From contig CAMWLD010000020.1 in the NCBI GenBank assembly GCA_947175005.1, forward strand, positions 1 through 15,282: a stretch of 15,282 nt of DNA, read 5' to 3'. Positions 1 to 7,358 of the stretch are shown here, one piece after another. How positions within the stretch are numbered: the stretch's first letter is position 1; each line of letters opens with the position of its first letter. Below the pieces are notes generated by a model. It had not been told where the DNA came from, searched no databases, and saw nothing but the letters and a program-made list of their open reading frames with translations. The translations under genes and the position numbers were made by a program. Origin of the DNA: an uncultured Ruminococcus sp. (GTDB lineage Bacteria > Bacillota > Clostridia > Oscillospirales > Ruminococcaceae).

Positions 1-583
1 CTTCAAAGCATTTATAATCCCCGCCCGAAAAATTTTCCGCCATGATATCTATATTTATCGACTGCGGAATTTCAATAACGTCCGAAGCAGTATTTACGGG
101 ATTCTTTTCAATGCGATTATTGATCTTATCATAAAAATATCTTGCATTTTCGCCCTTTGAACTGTATATCATAAACCGCCCCGCATAAGCAGCGTCAAGT
201 TTTATTTTTCCTGCAAGAATATCTCTCAAAAGCTCCGCGTTTTCGGGCAGCCGCACGGTTTTCCCGTTGGAAAATCCGATCAGCTTTGCACTTACTGCAT
301 ACTCCGCGGCTTTTTCTCTCGGCTTGAATCCAAACTCGGAAATTTCCTTTAAATATTCAAGCAGATAATCCTCGTTTTTCTCCGAAAAAATTTCGTGGGA
401 ATTGATTTTGTACTTGCTGCAAAAGCTTTTTAAAATATCCTCCGCAGATAAAATTTCATAAACGCTTTCCACGCAGTCCCCATTAAATATGTATAGATTT
501 TCTTCATACTTTACGCTCCTGTAAATCTCGCACCAGGCAGGTACGTCCATACGGTACAGATCGTCGGGAAATTGATTTTTCAT
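1..583 (-). CDS. Hypothetical protein, 3' end cut by the window edge
   Basis: The reading frame starts with ATG at 583 and stays open to base 1, giving the first 194 residues. An AAGGAG lies 11 nt before the ATG, and the start is only 19 nt past the stop of the next gene upstream, so it is very probably the third gene of a three-gene operon driven from 1780-1809. The protein begins MKNQFPDDLYRMDVPAWCEI and is soluble, with no signal peptide or membrane segment in the visible part. I do not recognise the family. Codon use is AT-rich like its two operon partners and unlike the amylase side of the window. A role as an accessory protein (for example immunity-type) is only a guess from the neighbours. 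Confidence 0.75.
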   Translation of the reverse strand, partial: MKNQFPDDLYRMDVPAWCEIYRSVKYEENLYIFNGDCVESVYEILSAEDILKSFCSKYKINSHEIFSEKNEDYLLEYLKEISEFGFKPREKAAEYAVSAKLIGFSNGKTVRLPENAELLRDILAGKIKLDAAYAGRFMIYSSKGENARYFYDKINNRIEKNPVNTASDVIEIPQSINIDIMAENFSGGDYKCFE

Positions 584-602
584 ATCCGTTTAAACTCCTT
601 GA

Positions 603-1289
603 TTATATTATTTCTTTGTCCCCAAAACATTCCGCACCAAACTCTCTCATCTTTTCTGCTTTTCCCTCAATATTCAAATCATATCTGTGTCTGCCGTCAT
701 TCAAGGTTACGCCCATAAGCTGTCCCGAATTGCCGTAGAAAAAATCAAAAATTTCCTCTCTGAAACCGTCGCAAACTACCGCCTTTACCAGTCTGCCGCA
801 GCTGTAAAAATACTCGGAACAAATCAGATCGTATTTACCGTCAATTTCTTTGTCAATATATTTATTAAGTGAAATAAGCTCGCTGCTTTCATTGTATTTT
901 AAAACGTAAAAATGACTTAAACTCACTATTCCGTCATAATCCGGCTTGTAAAATAAATACACCCTGTCTCTGTTAAAATTTTCAATTATTACATCATAAC
1001 ACTCATCATCATTTTTATTTGAAATGAATTTAATTTTTATCAGCTCATCTCCCTTGTACCAATATTCAAAATAGGATCTCTTCGCAGACGGAGCTTCCAT
1101 AAACCGTCCCTGCCGTGATTTTTCATCTTTAAAAATATCCGTCAGATCGGGCTGATAATATCCCAATTCATCATATGAACCCGTAAAATATTTCTTCCCG
1201 GTAACACACTCCTTGCACCTTTTGTTTAAGCTGTGATAAGCGCTTTTATATTCTTCATTTATTTTGTTCGTAAATTCATTTTTAAACAT
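603..1289 (-). CDS. Hypothetical protein, 228 residues
   Basis: I place the start at the ATG at 1289 (MFKNEFTNKINEEY) rather than an in-frame ATG at 1340, because GGTGGGG lies just before 1289 and the longer form would overlap the preceding gene by 34 nt; the chosen start leaves a 17-nt gap. The protein is soluble, rich in Tyr, Phe, Asp and Lys, with no signal peptide or membrane segment. The second half has recurring short strands with patterns such as YFYSCGRL and FFYGNSGQLMGV, which suggest a mostly beta protein with loosely YD-like repeats. I do not recognise a family. It is the middle gene of a compact minus-strand operon and has AT-rich codons. A role as an immunity-type or accessory protein is inference from size, composition and neighbours only. 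Confidence 0.75.
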   Translation of the reverse strand: MFKNEFTNKINEEYKSAYHSLNKRCKECVTGKKYFTGSYDELGYYQPDLTDIFKDEKSRQGRFMEAPSAKRSYFEYWYKGDELIKIKFISNKNDDECYDVIIENFNRDRVYLFYKPDYDGIVSLSHFYVLKYNESSELISLNKYIDKEIDGKYDLICSEYFYSCGRLVKAVVCDGFREEIFDFFYGNSGQLMGVTLNDGRHRYDLNIEGKAEKMREFGAECFGDKEII

Positions 1290-1306
1290 TTTACACCCCA
1301 CCGAAA

Positions 1307-1729
1307 TTATTTTCCCATTTTCATAATTATTCCGCTGCACTTTTCCGCCGATTTTTTATCGCCGTACTGCGTGAACTTTTTCTTGCATAATCTAAGCCCG
1401 TCAATTACATTTTTACGAAATTCATCTTCGCCGCATTCAATCGTCCCGAGCACTTCTCCCGAATAAGAATTGCGGCATTGGAGGAGCAGCCTTCCCCTTG
1501 TTATTTCGCCCGTCATTTCAAAGCTGCCGTCCATAAACAGCAATTGCAGCTGTCTGCTTGTATTTCTTTTGGCTGTAAGCTCATTTGCCCACCACTCCAG
1601 TATGGGAAATACAAAATCCGTCCATTCCTCATCGGGAAAATCAAAGCCCTCCGAGGTTAAGTATATTTTCCCGAATAAGCTTTTGCCAAGCTTGTTGTAT
1701 TCCAAATCATTTTCAATAATTATTTTCAT
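1307..1729 (-). CDS. Small hypothetical protein (140 residues), possibly immunity-type
   Basis: The frame starts at ATG 1729, with AAGGAGAT about 11 nt upstream and a consensus promoter at 1780-1809. It encodes a small soluble protein. The most distinctive stretch is residues 31-47, F-P-D-E-E-W-T-D-F-V-F-P-I-L-E-W-W, followed by a FMDG motif at 65-68. From memory this W-x-D-F...WW...FMDG pattern occurs in small uncharacterised Firmicutes proteins, some near toxin genes; I cannot check that here. The C-terminus is basic (KSAEKCSGIIMKMGK). It is the first gene of the three-gene minus-strand operon. If the immunity idea is right, a matching toxin would be expected to the left of the window. Confidence 0.75.
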   Translation of the reverse strand: MKIIIENDLEYNKLGKSLFGKIYLTSEGFDFPDEEWTDFVFPILEWWANELTAKRNTSRQLQLLFMDGSFEMTGEITRGRLLLQCRNSYSGEVLGTIECGEDEFRKNVIDGLRLCKKKFTQYGDKKSAEKCSGIIMKMGK

Positions 1730-1779
1730 TTTTTACATACATCTCCTTAAATCTTTTTCGTAATTTATCCTGCATTTTT

Positions 1780-1809
1780 ATTATATCAAATCCTTCCTGT
1801 ATGTGTCAA
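1780..1809 (-). promoter_or_regulatory. Sigma-A promoter for the three-gene minus-strand operon
   Basis: On the minus strand a perfect -35 TTGACA (1809-1804) and a perfect -10 TATAAT (1785-1780) are separated by 18 nt, with TG one base before the -10 (extended -10). Transcription would start near 1773, about 45 nt before the ATG at 1729. Confidence 0.8.
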
Positions 1810-1916
1810 GCAGCCGAGCCTCTGTTTTCGGGATTTTCCGACTATACATCAAAGGAAATACCTGCTTTTTTCGGACAAATTGTCAACCGCAACATAAGCG
1901 TTTACCGCTTTTTCTT

Positions 1917-2027
1917 AAGAAATTGCTGATTAAAGATGTTTCCCAGCCGACGGCGGGGAAACATCGCTGCCCATAGCCATTTTTTAAATCAAGAAAATCT
2001 TAAAAGCGATTTAATCAGCGTTTCCTT
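1917..2027. repeat. Inverted-repeat element with central hairpin, copy 1
   Basis: The ends are 18-nt inverted repeats, AAGAAATTGCTGATTAAA (1917-1934) and its near-complement at 2010-2027 (15 of 18 positions match). Just inside the left end is a hairpin with a perfect 10-bp stem, GATGTTTCCC (1935-1944) with GGGAAACATC (1956-1965), and a GC-rich 11-nt loop. No coding frame fits. It lies in the 408-nt gap between divergent genes (1730-2137), which otherwise holds only the two promoters. The end sequence recurs in diverged form at 3909-3973, so this may be a MITE-like or dispersed structured repeat. Confidence 0.55.
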
Positions 2028-2058
2028 GAATTTTTAATAAAAGTTATCAAATTCGGGG

Positions 2059-2087
2059 TTGACAAATTCATCCTGTTATGGTATAAT
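2059..2087 (+). promoter_or_regulatory. Sigma-A promoter for the GH13 enzyme
   Basis: Perfect -35 TTGACA (2059-2064) and perfect -10 TATAAT (2082-2087) with a 17-nt spacer and an extended -10 (TGG before TATAAT). It lies about 50 nt upstream of the ATG at 2138, just downstream of the inverted-repeat element. The 11 nt ending in the -10, TTATGGTATAAT less the first T, are also found in the promoter at 5259-5287. Confidence 0.88.
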
Positions 2088-2137
2088 ATTGTCGGAATAT
2101 TTAGATTGTGTACGTTAATTGAAAGGATTGGTTGACA

Positions 2138-3865
2138 ATGAGTTCATATAATTCCCCCGAGTGGATCAAAAAATCCGCTGTTTATCACATTTATCCTTTG
2201 GGCTTCTGCGGCTGCGAAAGAACAAGAGCAGAGCTTGCGGGCGAGCCTGTAAACAGGATAAAGAAAATTTCCGATTGGATTCCCCACCTTAAATCCATGC
2301 ATATAAATGCGGTTTATCTGGGACCCATTTTTGAGTCGGCAGCCCATGGCTACGATACCTCGGACTATAAGAAAATTGACGGCAGACTTGGCACTAACGA
2401 GGACTTTTCACAGGTGTGCAAGGCTCTCCACGAAAACGGCATAAGAGTAATTCTTGACGGCGTTTTCAACCATGTGGGCAGGGAGCATTTCGCATTTAAG
2501 GACGTTTGCGCAAACCGCAATAATTCCAAATACTGCGGCTGGTTCTGCAACCTTAATTTCGGCGGAAATTCCCCCTATAACGACGGCTTCTGGTACGAGG
2601 GCTGGAACAATTGCTACGACCTTGTAAAGCTCAATCTCAGAAATAACGAGGTAGTTGAATATCTGCTGGACGCCGTTAAAATGTGGATAGACGAGTGGGA
2701 TATAGACGGTATCCGCTTTGACGCTGCGGACTGCCTGGATAACGATTTTATAAAGCGCATACACTCATTCACCCGTTCATTAAAGCCCGATTTCTGGCTT
2801 ATGGGCGAGATCATTCACGGGGATTACAGGCGCTGGGCAAACCCCGAAATGTTTGATTGTGTGACCAATTACCAGTGCTACAAGGGAATATATTCATCCC
2901 ACAACGACCGCAACTATTTTGAGATCGCTCATTCTATCGAATATCAGCTGGGGCAGTATGGAAATATTTACATGTACAACTTTGTGGATAACCACGATGT
3001 TGCAAGGCTGGCAAGTGTGCTCAGCGACTATGACCGCATTTACTGCTGCTATACCATGCTTTATACCATGTACGGCGTGCCGTCTATCTACTACGGCAGC
3101 GAATTCGGTATAAAGGGCGCAAAGGGCAGAGGGGCTGACGCAGACGTTGCCATAAGACCCTGCCTTGAGCTGGACGACATTCCCGGCAGAGATGATATGC
3201 TCCTGTCTCACATAAGCGCGCTGGGCGCTATACGAAGCGAGATACCCGCTATCCAGTCGGGCGAGTACAAAAAGATAGACCTTAAAAATCAGACCTTCCT
3301 GTATCAGCGTGAACTGAACGGTCAGGTGGTTTATATCGCTCTTAACATATCCGACGGGGATTACACATTTAATTTCGACTGCAAATACGGGGAGATCGCA
3401 GACCGCCTTACAGGCAGGCATTTTTCCGTAAATGGCGGCAGGGCAAGCGTTACCGTTCCCAAAAATCATTCAATGATACTGGTGGATTCCGCTCTTGCTA
3501 CAAAGCCTGTTGACATTGCGCCTGTGACCAAAACCGAGAAAGCTCCCGAGCCTGTTAAGGCTGAACCGGTTAAGGTTGAACCTGTTCATATCGAGCCTGC
3601 TCCTGCTCCGGAGCCTCCCGTACAGAAGGGCACGCCCTCCGCAGGGATTCCCGAGGGACGGCATATTGTGATAGGCGGACGTTACCGTCATTTCAAGGGC
3701 GGCGAATATGTGGTGCTGAATGTGGCTCACGATCACGAGAACTACGAGGAACAGGTGGTTTATATGCAGACTACCGATAAGCCGAGGGTTTGGGTGCGTC
3801 CTCTGAAAATGTTCTTAGAAGATGTGAACGACCACGGAAACATCAAGCCAGGTTTGAATTTATAG
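2138..3865 (+). CDS. Alpha-amylase-family glycoside hydrolase (GH13) with C-terminal DUF1653-like domain
   Basis: The start is ATG 2138, with AAAGGA 10 nt upstream; a TTG at 2132 is in frame but too close to that site. The 575-residue protein has no signal peptide, so it should act in the cytoplasm on alpha-glucans or maltooligosaccharides. All four GH13 conserved regions are present: DGVFNH (107-112), GIRFDAAD (191-198, nucleophile Asp195), GEI (223-225, acid/base Glu224) and FVDNHD (282-287, Asp287). The barrel and its C-terminal beta domain run to about residue 450. A Pro/Glu/Val linker follows (456-500) and then residues 512-562, with GGRYRHFKGGEYVVL and WVRPLKMFLE, which match the DUF1653 pattern as I know it. 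The exact specificity (amylase, neopullulanase/cyclomaltodextrinase-like) cannot be told from sequence alone. An inverted-repeat element lies on each side of the gene. Confidence 0.93.
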   Translation: MSSYNSPEWIKKSAVYHIYPLGFCGCERTRAELAGEPVNRIKKISDWIPHLKSMHINAVYLGPIFESAAHGYDTSDYKKIDGRLGTNEDFSQVCKALHENGIRVILDGVFNHVGREHFAFKDVCANRNNSKYCGWFCNLNFGGNSPYNDGFWYEGWNNCYDLVKLNLRNNEVVEYLLDAVKMWIDEWDIDGIRFDAADCLDNDFIKRIHSFTRSLKPDFWLMGEIIHGDYRRWANPEMFDCVTNYQCYKGIYSSHNDRNYFEIAHSIEYQLGQYGNIYMYNFVDNHDVARLASVLSDYDRIYCCYTMLYTMYGVPSIYYGSEFGIKGAKGRGADADVAIRPCLELDDIPGRDDMLLSHISALGAIRSEIPAIQSGEYKKIDLKNQTFLYQRELNGQVVYIALNISDGDYTFNFDCKYGEIADRLTGRHFSVNGGRASVTVPKNHSMILVDSALATKPVDIAPVTKTEKAPEPVKAEPVKVEPVHIEPAPAPEPPVQKGTPSAGIPEGRHIVIGGRYRHFKGGEYVVLNVAHDHENYEEQVVYMQTTDKPRVWVRPLKMFLEDVNDHGNIKPGLNL

Positions 3866-3908
3866 GAAATATGGAGTAAATATTTTAAGCAGCGGGGCAT
3901 TGTATTTT

Positions 3909-3973
3909 AAAGAAACGCCGGTTAAATCATTTTTTAAGCTTTTAAAGTTTTGAAAAAATTAATCGGCATTTCC
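3909..3973. repeat. Inverted-repeat element, short copy 2
   Basis: The left end, AAAGAAACGCCGGTTAAA (3909-3926), and the right end, TTAATCGGCATTTCC (3959-3973), are imperfect inverted repeats (12 of 15 compared positions match). The left end plus about 15 inner bases aligns well with the reverse complement of the right end of the copy at 1917-2027 (shared core GAAACGC-YG-RTTAAATC, then a TTTTAAG block). It lacks the GC-rich inner hairpin. It lies 43 nt after the stop of the GH13 gene and could also act as a transcript-end structure. Confidence 0.45.
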
Positions 3974-3983
3974 TATGCTTTAC

Positions 3984-4005
3984 AGGGCTTGGGTACAGCC
4001 TTTTT
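3984..4005 (+). terminator. Weak possible terminator after the GH13 gene
   Basis: AGGGCT (3984-3989) can pair with AGCCTT (3997-4002, one G-U pair) around a 7-nt loop, and the right arm runs into a short T tract. The stem is short, so termination may be partial or absent. Confidence 0.3.
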
Positions 4006-4053
4006 CGCTGATAAATAAAAATATGGAATTTATTTTGACGGGAGGAAATGAAA

Positions 4054-4191
4054 ATGTCAAAATACATCAGATCGGCAGCCGAAAATGATTTTATTAAAAA
4101 ATTTCGGTGCGTTTGTTATGCAATGGGCAGAAAAGATTTCGTAAACGATCACCCTCGCAGCTTCTTTGAAGTGAGAGGGGAAGATCGCTGA
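4054..4191 (+). CDS. Small ORF of 45 codons upstream of the WYL regulator
   Basis: ATG 4054 is preceded by a strong GGAGG at 4041-4045 with an 8-nt gap; an in-frame ATG at 4048 sits too close to the site. The peptide begins MSKYIRSAAENDFIKKFRC and ends FFEVRGEDR. It is mixed-charge and soluble, with two Cys (C-V-C) in the middle. The stop is 24 nt before the ATG of the WYL gene, whose ribosome binding site lies in between, so the two are probably co-transcribed. I do not recognise a family. It could be a real small protein, a leader peptide that couples translation to the regulator, or the remnant of a larger gene. The strong ribosome binding site is the main support. Confidence 0.5.
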   Translation: MSKYIRSAAENDFIKKFRCVCYAMGRKDFVNDHPRSFFEVRGEDR

Positions 4192-4215
4192 CCGCAGACA
4201 TGGAGGTGACGGGAT

Positions 4216-5109
4216 ATGAAGATCGATCGCCTTATCGGTATACTTTCGATCCTTTTGCAGCGGGAGCGTGTAACGGCTTCGGAGCTTGCGGAGGAATTTG
4301 AAGTGGCAAGACGCACCATTGACAGAGATGTGGAGGATCTTAACAGAGCGGGCATTCCCGTAGCAGCCCAGCGGGGCAAGGGCGGGGGACTTTACATAAT
4401 GGACGGCTACACCCTTGACAAGACTCTTCTGAACCGCACGGAGATGCTGGCAATCTTAACGGGGCTGAAAAGCCTTGACAGCGTTGAGGGCACCAACAGA
4501 TACCGACAGCTTATGAACAAGCTCTCCTCGGACGGAGGAAAAGAGACCGACAGCATGATAATTGACCTGTCCATGTGGAGCAAGGACGCTATAGCCCCAA
4601 AAATAGAGCTTATGCGGACTGCCATTGAAAAGTGCGAGACCGTGCGCTTTGAGTATATTTCCCCCGAGGGCACGACTAAGAGGGAGATAGAGCCGTACCG
4701 CCTTGTTTATCAGTGGTCAAGCTGGTATGTGTGGGGCTGGTGCAAGACCAGAGAGGATTACCGTATGTTCCGTTTGTCGAGGATAACGGGTGCAGAGGCA
4801 ACGGGGAATATTTTCGAGAGCAGGGTCATTCCCGAATACAGCTGCGACAAGCTGCGTCACACCAAGGGCGGGCTTTCCGTGACGGTTCGGTTCGACAAAT
4901 CGGTAAAATGGCGGCTGGCTGATGATTTTGGGGCGGAGAACATCAACGAGGACACGGACGAGCTGACTCACACCTTTAACTGGTCGGACACGTCGTCGCT
5001 GTTCTCCTATATCCTCACATTCGGCGATAAAGCGGAGATAGTTTCGCCCAAAAAGCTGCGGCAGGAATTTACAGAGTTTGCGGAAAAAATTCTGAAGATA
5101 TATAAATGA
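4216..5109 (+). CDS. HTH/WYL-domain transcription regulator (YafY/DeoR-like)
   Basis: The 297-residue protein starts at ATG 4216, with GGAGG 9 nt upstream. Residues 1-62 form a winged helix-turn-helix of the HTH_11 type (R-L-I-G-I-L-S-I-L-L-Q...VTASELAEEFEVARRTIDRDVEDLNRAGIPV, then GKGGGLY as the wing). Residues about 134-215 are a WYL domain, with W170-Y171-V172 at the family's signature position and the following R-M-F-R-L-S-R-I strand. A C-terminal WCX-like extension reaches the end (FGDKAEIVSPKKLRQEF). WYL regulators bind a nucleotide or other small effector and control genes nearby or for stress, phage defence or metabolism. The target here is unknown. A terminator follows at once. Confidence 0.92.
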   Translation: MKIDRLIGILSILLQRERVTASELAEEFEVARRTIDRDVEDLNRAGIPVAAQRGKGGGLYIMDGYTLDKTLLNRTEMLAILTGLKSLDSVEGTNRYRQLMNKLSSDGGKETDSMIIDLSMWSKDAIAPKIELMRTAIEKCETVRFEYISPEGTTKREIEPYRLVYQWSSWYVWGWCKTREDYRMFRLSRITGAEATGNIFESRVIPEYSCDKLRHTKGGLSVTVRFDKSVKWRLADDFGAENINEDTDELTHTFNWSDTSSLFSYILTFGDKAEIVSPKKLRQEFTEFAEKILKIYK

Positions 5110-5125
5110 CCGAATATGATATTTT

Positions 5126-5154
5126 AAGCAAGGCAGGAAATGCCTTGCTTTTTT
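5126..5154 (+). terminator. Rho-independent terminator after the WYL regulator
   Basis: A perfect 10-bp stem, AAGCAAGGCA (5126-5135) with TGCCTTGCTT (5141-5150), closes a GGAAA loop and is followed directly by a T tract. It begins 16 nt after the WYL stop codon. Confidence 0.92.
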
Positions 5155-5258
5155 CTTTGGGGAATAAAACGGTTTTTTGAGGCTTTGGATTTGCAATGCT
5201 TCGACTGCCGACAGGTTATCGGGAAAATTTTTCGCTTTCCGACACTTTACGAAAGTTG

Positions 5259-5287
5259 TTGACAGTTATTTCATATTATGGTATAAT
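5259..5287 (+). promoter_or_regulatory. Sigma-A promoter for the zinc-ribbon membrane protein
   Basis: Perfect TTGACA (5259-5264), 17-nt spacer and perfect TATAAT (5282-5287) with extended -10 TGG. It lies within a longer open frame that extends upstream from the gene, which supports the start at 5331 rather than any ATG further upstream. Confidence 0.88.
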
Positions 5288-5330
5288 GTGTATTATATTA
5301 CAGTTTAGAGTACGAAAGGAACAGTTTTAT

Positions 5331-5945
5331 ATGGCACTTATAAAATGCCCGGAATGCGGGAAGAAAGTATCGGATATGGCGAAAGCTTGTCCGAAATGCG
5401 GAATGCCTTTGGATAACTTAAACACTACCGATATTGATAAAGAAGTGGTTTCGGGAAACAGTACGGTTATAAAAAAGGTTCAATCTAAAAAAATTTTAAT
5501 AATTATTGCGGCTTGTTTGTTGGCTTTGATTGCAGTATTTCTTATTTATTTATATGGCGGCTCGCAGTACAAATTAAAAGATACGGTAATAACTGAGTTG
5601 GAACTTGATTATGCCGACATAGAGACTATTAATAGGTCATATGGTGAATTAGATCGAAGGTGTAAAATAGCTCAATTGATTAATTTAACTCTTAGCGAAG
5701 ATGTTTCGGAAAATATGAGTTATACAAGCAATTATCTATTAACATATTATGATTCAACACATGATTTAGATAAGAGTTTACATTTATCATATCTTAGTGA
5801 TCCATTTTCATTTTATGATGAATTTGTTGAAAAATATTATAATGAATCTGACATAAAAAATTATCATAACAAAAAAACAAATGATGAATACCGAGCCAAA
5901 ATCCAAGAGGCTCTTAGAAAAGTAAAAGAGGATTATTGCGAGTAA
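5331..5945 (+). CDS. Zinc-ribbon, single-pass membrane protein of unknown function
   Basis: ATG 5331 has GAAAGGA 10 nt upstream and follows the promoter at 5259-5287; an upstream in-frame ATG at 5196 would lie before that promoter and is rejected. The 204-residue protein begins with a zinc ribbon, C6-x2-C9-x10-C20-x2-C23, in the form IKCPECGKKVSDMAKACPKCG. A linker of about 30 residues leads to one membrane helix (about 54-76), followed by an outside domain of about 128 residues rich in Tyr, Asp, Lys and Asn, with no family I recognise. Expected topology is ribbon inside, C-terminal domain outside. The 3' half is markedly AT-rich compared with neighbours, which may mean a different origin. 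A sensory or envelope role is a guess from the layout. Confidence 0.82.
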   Translation: MALIKCPECGKKVSDMAKACPKCGMPLDNLNTTDIDKEVVSGNSTVIKKVQSKKILIIIAACLLALIAVFLIYLYGGSQYKLKDTVITELELDYADIETINRSYGELDRRCKIAQLINLTLSEDVSENMSYTSNYLLTYYDSTHDLDKSLHLSYLSDPFSFYDEFVEKYYNESDIKNYHNKKTNDEYRAKIQEALRKVKEDYCE

Positions 5946-6050
5946 GCTTGTTTTTTATCAAAATCACCGCACTCTAAATAATATTTTACCAACAGGGAGG
6001 CATAATATATAACAGAACTTTCTTTGCGAAAGGACTGATCTGCTGATATT

Positions 6051-7124
6051 ATGAAGAAAAAATATATCCTCCCCGGGTTGATAATTTTCACGGGACTTGC
6101 GCTGATATTCCGCCCGACCCTTATCACAGGGATAATTGATACCCTTTGGTGCGCCGCCCTGCCTGTTTTCACGGGGATAATTATTACCGCCGTTATGAAC
6201 CCCGCCGTAAATGCTGTTGAAGATTTTTTCGGAAAGCTGCCTCATAGGGGAAATTCTCCGAAAAAATGGCGCAGACCCGCTGCCATAACCGTTGCTTACC
6301 TGCTTGCCGCCGCCGTCATTGCCGCCGTTATCAGTATAATAATCCCACGCCTTGGCGACAGCATACGCCTTTTCATAAACAGCTTTGACGGCTATTACAG
6401 CCTTTTCCGTGAACGGGCGGACAAAATAATCGGCAGCAAGGGAGTCATAAACCTCTTTGACAGGATAGCAAAGACCGTTTCCGAGGAATTCCCCGAAATG
6501 CTCGGACGAACCTTTACCGCCACTGCGGGCTTTATCAAGGCAGCGGGCAATTTTATCGTGGGAGCGGTGCTTTCGGTCTATATCTTAGCGGAAAAACACG
6601 TGATAATGGATTTTCTCGGGGGAGCGGCAGCCGCTGTGATAAGCGATAAAAAACTTAAAAAGCTATCCCATTGCCTGCGGGTCATTTACGATTCTCTTAC
6701 CAATTTCATCAGCGGGCAGATAACCGAGGCGGTCGTCCTGGGCACTCTCTGCTTTGCGGGAATGGTGCTGTTTCGTTTTGATTATCCGCTGCTTATCAGC
6801 GTGATTATCGGCGTTACCGCCCTTGTGCCCGTGGTAGGGGCGTTTGTGGGGGCGATACCGTCGGTGTTTGTGCTGTTTCTTGTCAAGCCCTCGTCGGCGC
6901 TGTGGTTTGTCATTTTCATTATAATTTTGCAGCAGCTGGAAAATAATCTCATTTATCCAAAGGTCGTGGGCAAAAGCGTGGGACTGCCGCCTTTGCTTAT
7001 TCTTATTGCCATAATCGTGGGCGCAGAGCTTGGCGGCGTTTCGGGGATAATGCTGGGCATTCCGCTGCTGTCCGCCGCCTACACTCTTGCACGGGAAAAG
7101 CTGCTGGAAACAAGGGGGAGCTGA
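6051..7124 (+). CDS. AI-2E family transporter (UPF0118/PerM-like membrane protein)
   Basis: The 357-residue protein is very hydrophobic, with about seven to eight membrane helices: roughly 6-20, 26-48, 77-98, 160-180, 226-250, 250-278, 283-296 and 312-345. Between helices three and four is the long soluble stretch typical of the family (about 100-155). Family signatures are seen at 254-270 (GVTALVPVVGAFVGAIP) and 294-315 (QQLENNLIYPKVVGKSVG followed by LPPL). The family name comes from the proposed autoinducer-2 exporter TqsA, but other members move Na+/H+ or have unknown substrates, so the substrate here is not known. ATG 6051 has AAAGGA 16 nt upstream, longer than usual. No clear promoter was seen in the 105-nt gap before it, so it may be read from the gene upstream. 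Confidence 0.9.
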   Translation: MKKKYILPGLIIFTGLALIFRPTLITGIIDTLWCAALPVFTGIIITAVMNPAVNAVEDFFGKLPHRGNSPKKWRRPAAITVAYLLAAAVIAAVISIIIPRLGDSIRLFINSFDGYYSLFRERADKIIGSKGVINLFDRIAKTVSEEFPEMLGRTFTATAGFIKAAGNFIVGAVLSVYILAEKHVIMDFLGGAAAAVISDKKLKKLSHCLRVIYDSLTNFISGQITEAVVLGTLCFAGMVLFRFDYPLLISVIIGVTALVPVVGAFVGAIPSVFVLFLVKPSSALWFVIFIIILQQLENNLIYPKVVGKSVGLPPLLILIAIIVGAELGGVSGIMLGIPLLSAAYTLAREKLLETRGS

Positions 7125-7154
7125 TGAAGTTATCGGCATTTGTACGTGAAGATG

Positions 7155-7211
7155 AAAAAAGAAGAAAAAATTTCTCGTTAAATTGTTATTTATCGAGATT
7201 TTTTCTTTTTT
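7155..7211 (+). terminator. Probable terminator after the AI-2E family gene
   Basis: An A-rich left arm ending TCTCG (7173-7177) pairs with CGAGA (7194-7198) and, after a 2-nt bulge, GAAAAAA (7164-7170) pairs with TTTTTTC (7199-7205). The right arm continues into more T residues. The stem is AT-rich and imperfect. Confidence 0.55.
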
Positions 7212-7234
7212 ATGCCTAAAATTTGCAATGCCTA

Positions 7235-7263
7235 TTGATTTTCGTGAAAAGATGTGTTATAAT
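7235..7263 (+). promoter_or_regulatory. Sigma-A promoter for the 221-residue protein
   Basis: TTGATT (7235-7240), 17-nt spacer and perfect TATAAT (7258-7263) with extended -10 TGT. It lies about 95 nt upstream of the ATG at 7359. Confidence 0.75.
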
Positions 7264-7358
7264 TTAAGTTAAGGCTTAAGGAAAATGTTTTCGGGAAGCC
7301 GAAAACCCTTGAAATTTCCCGTAAACGCCTACAAATGCTTAGAAAGGAATGGCTGAAA

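Noticed and set aside
1719..1775. Short leader ORF overlapping the start of the 140-residue protein on the minus strand
   Set aside because: It has no ribosome binding site and would start almost at the transcript's first base. A chance frame is more likely.
5196..5330. Longer N-terminus for the first zinc-ribbon protein
   Set aside because: A perfect promoter (5259-5287) lies inside this stretch and a good ribosome binding site precedes ATG 5331, so the upstream ATG would not be on the transcript.
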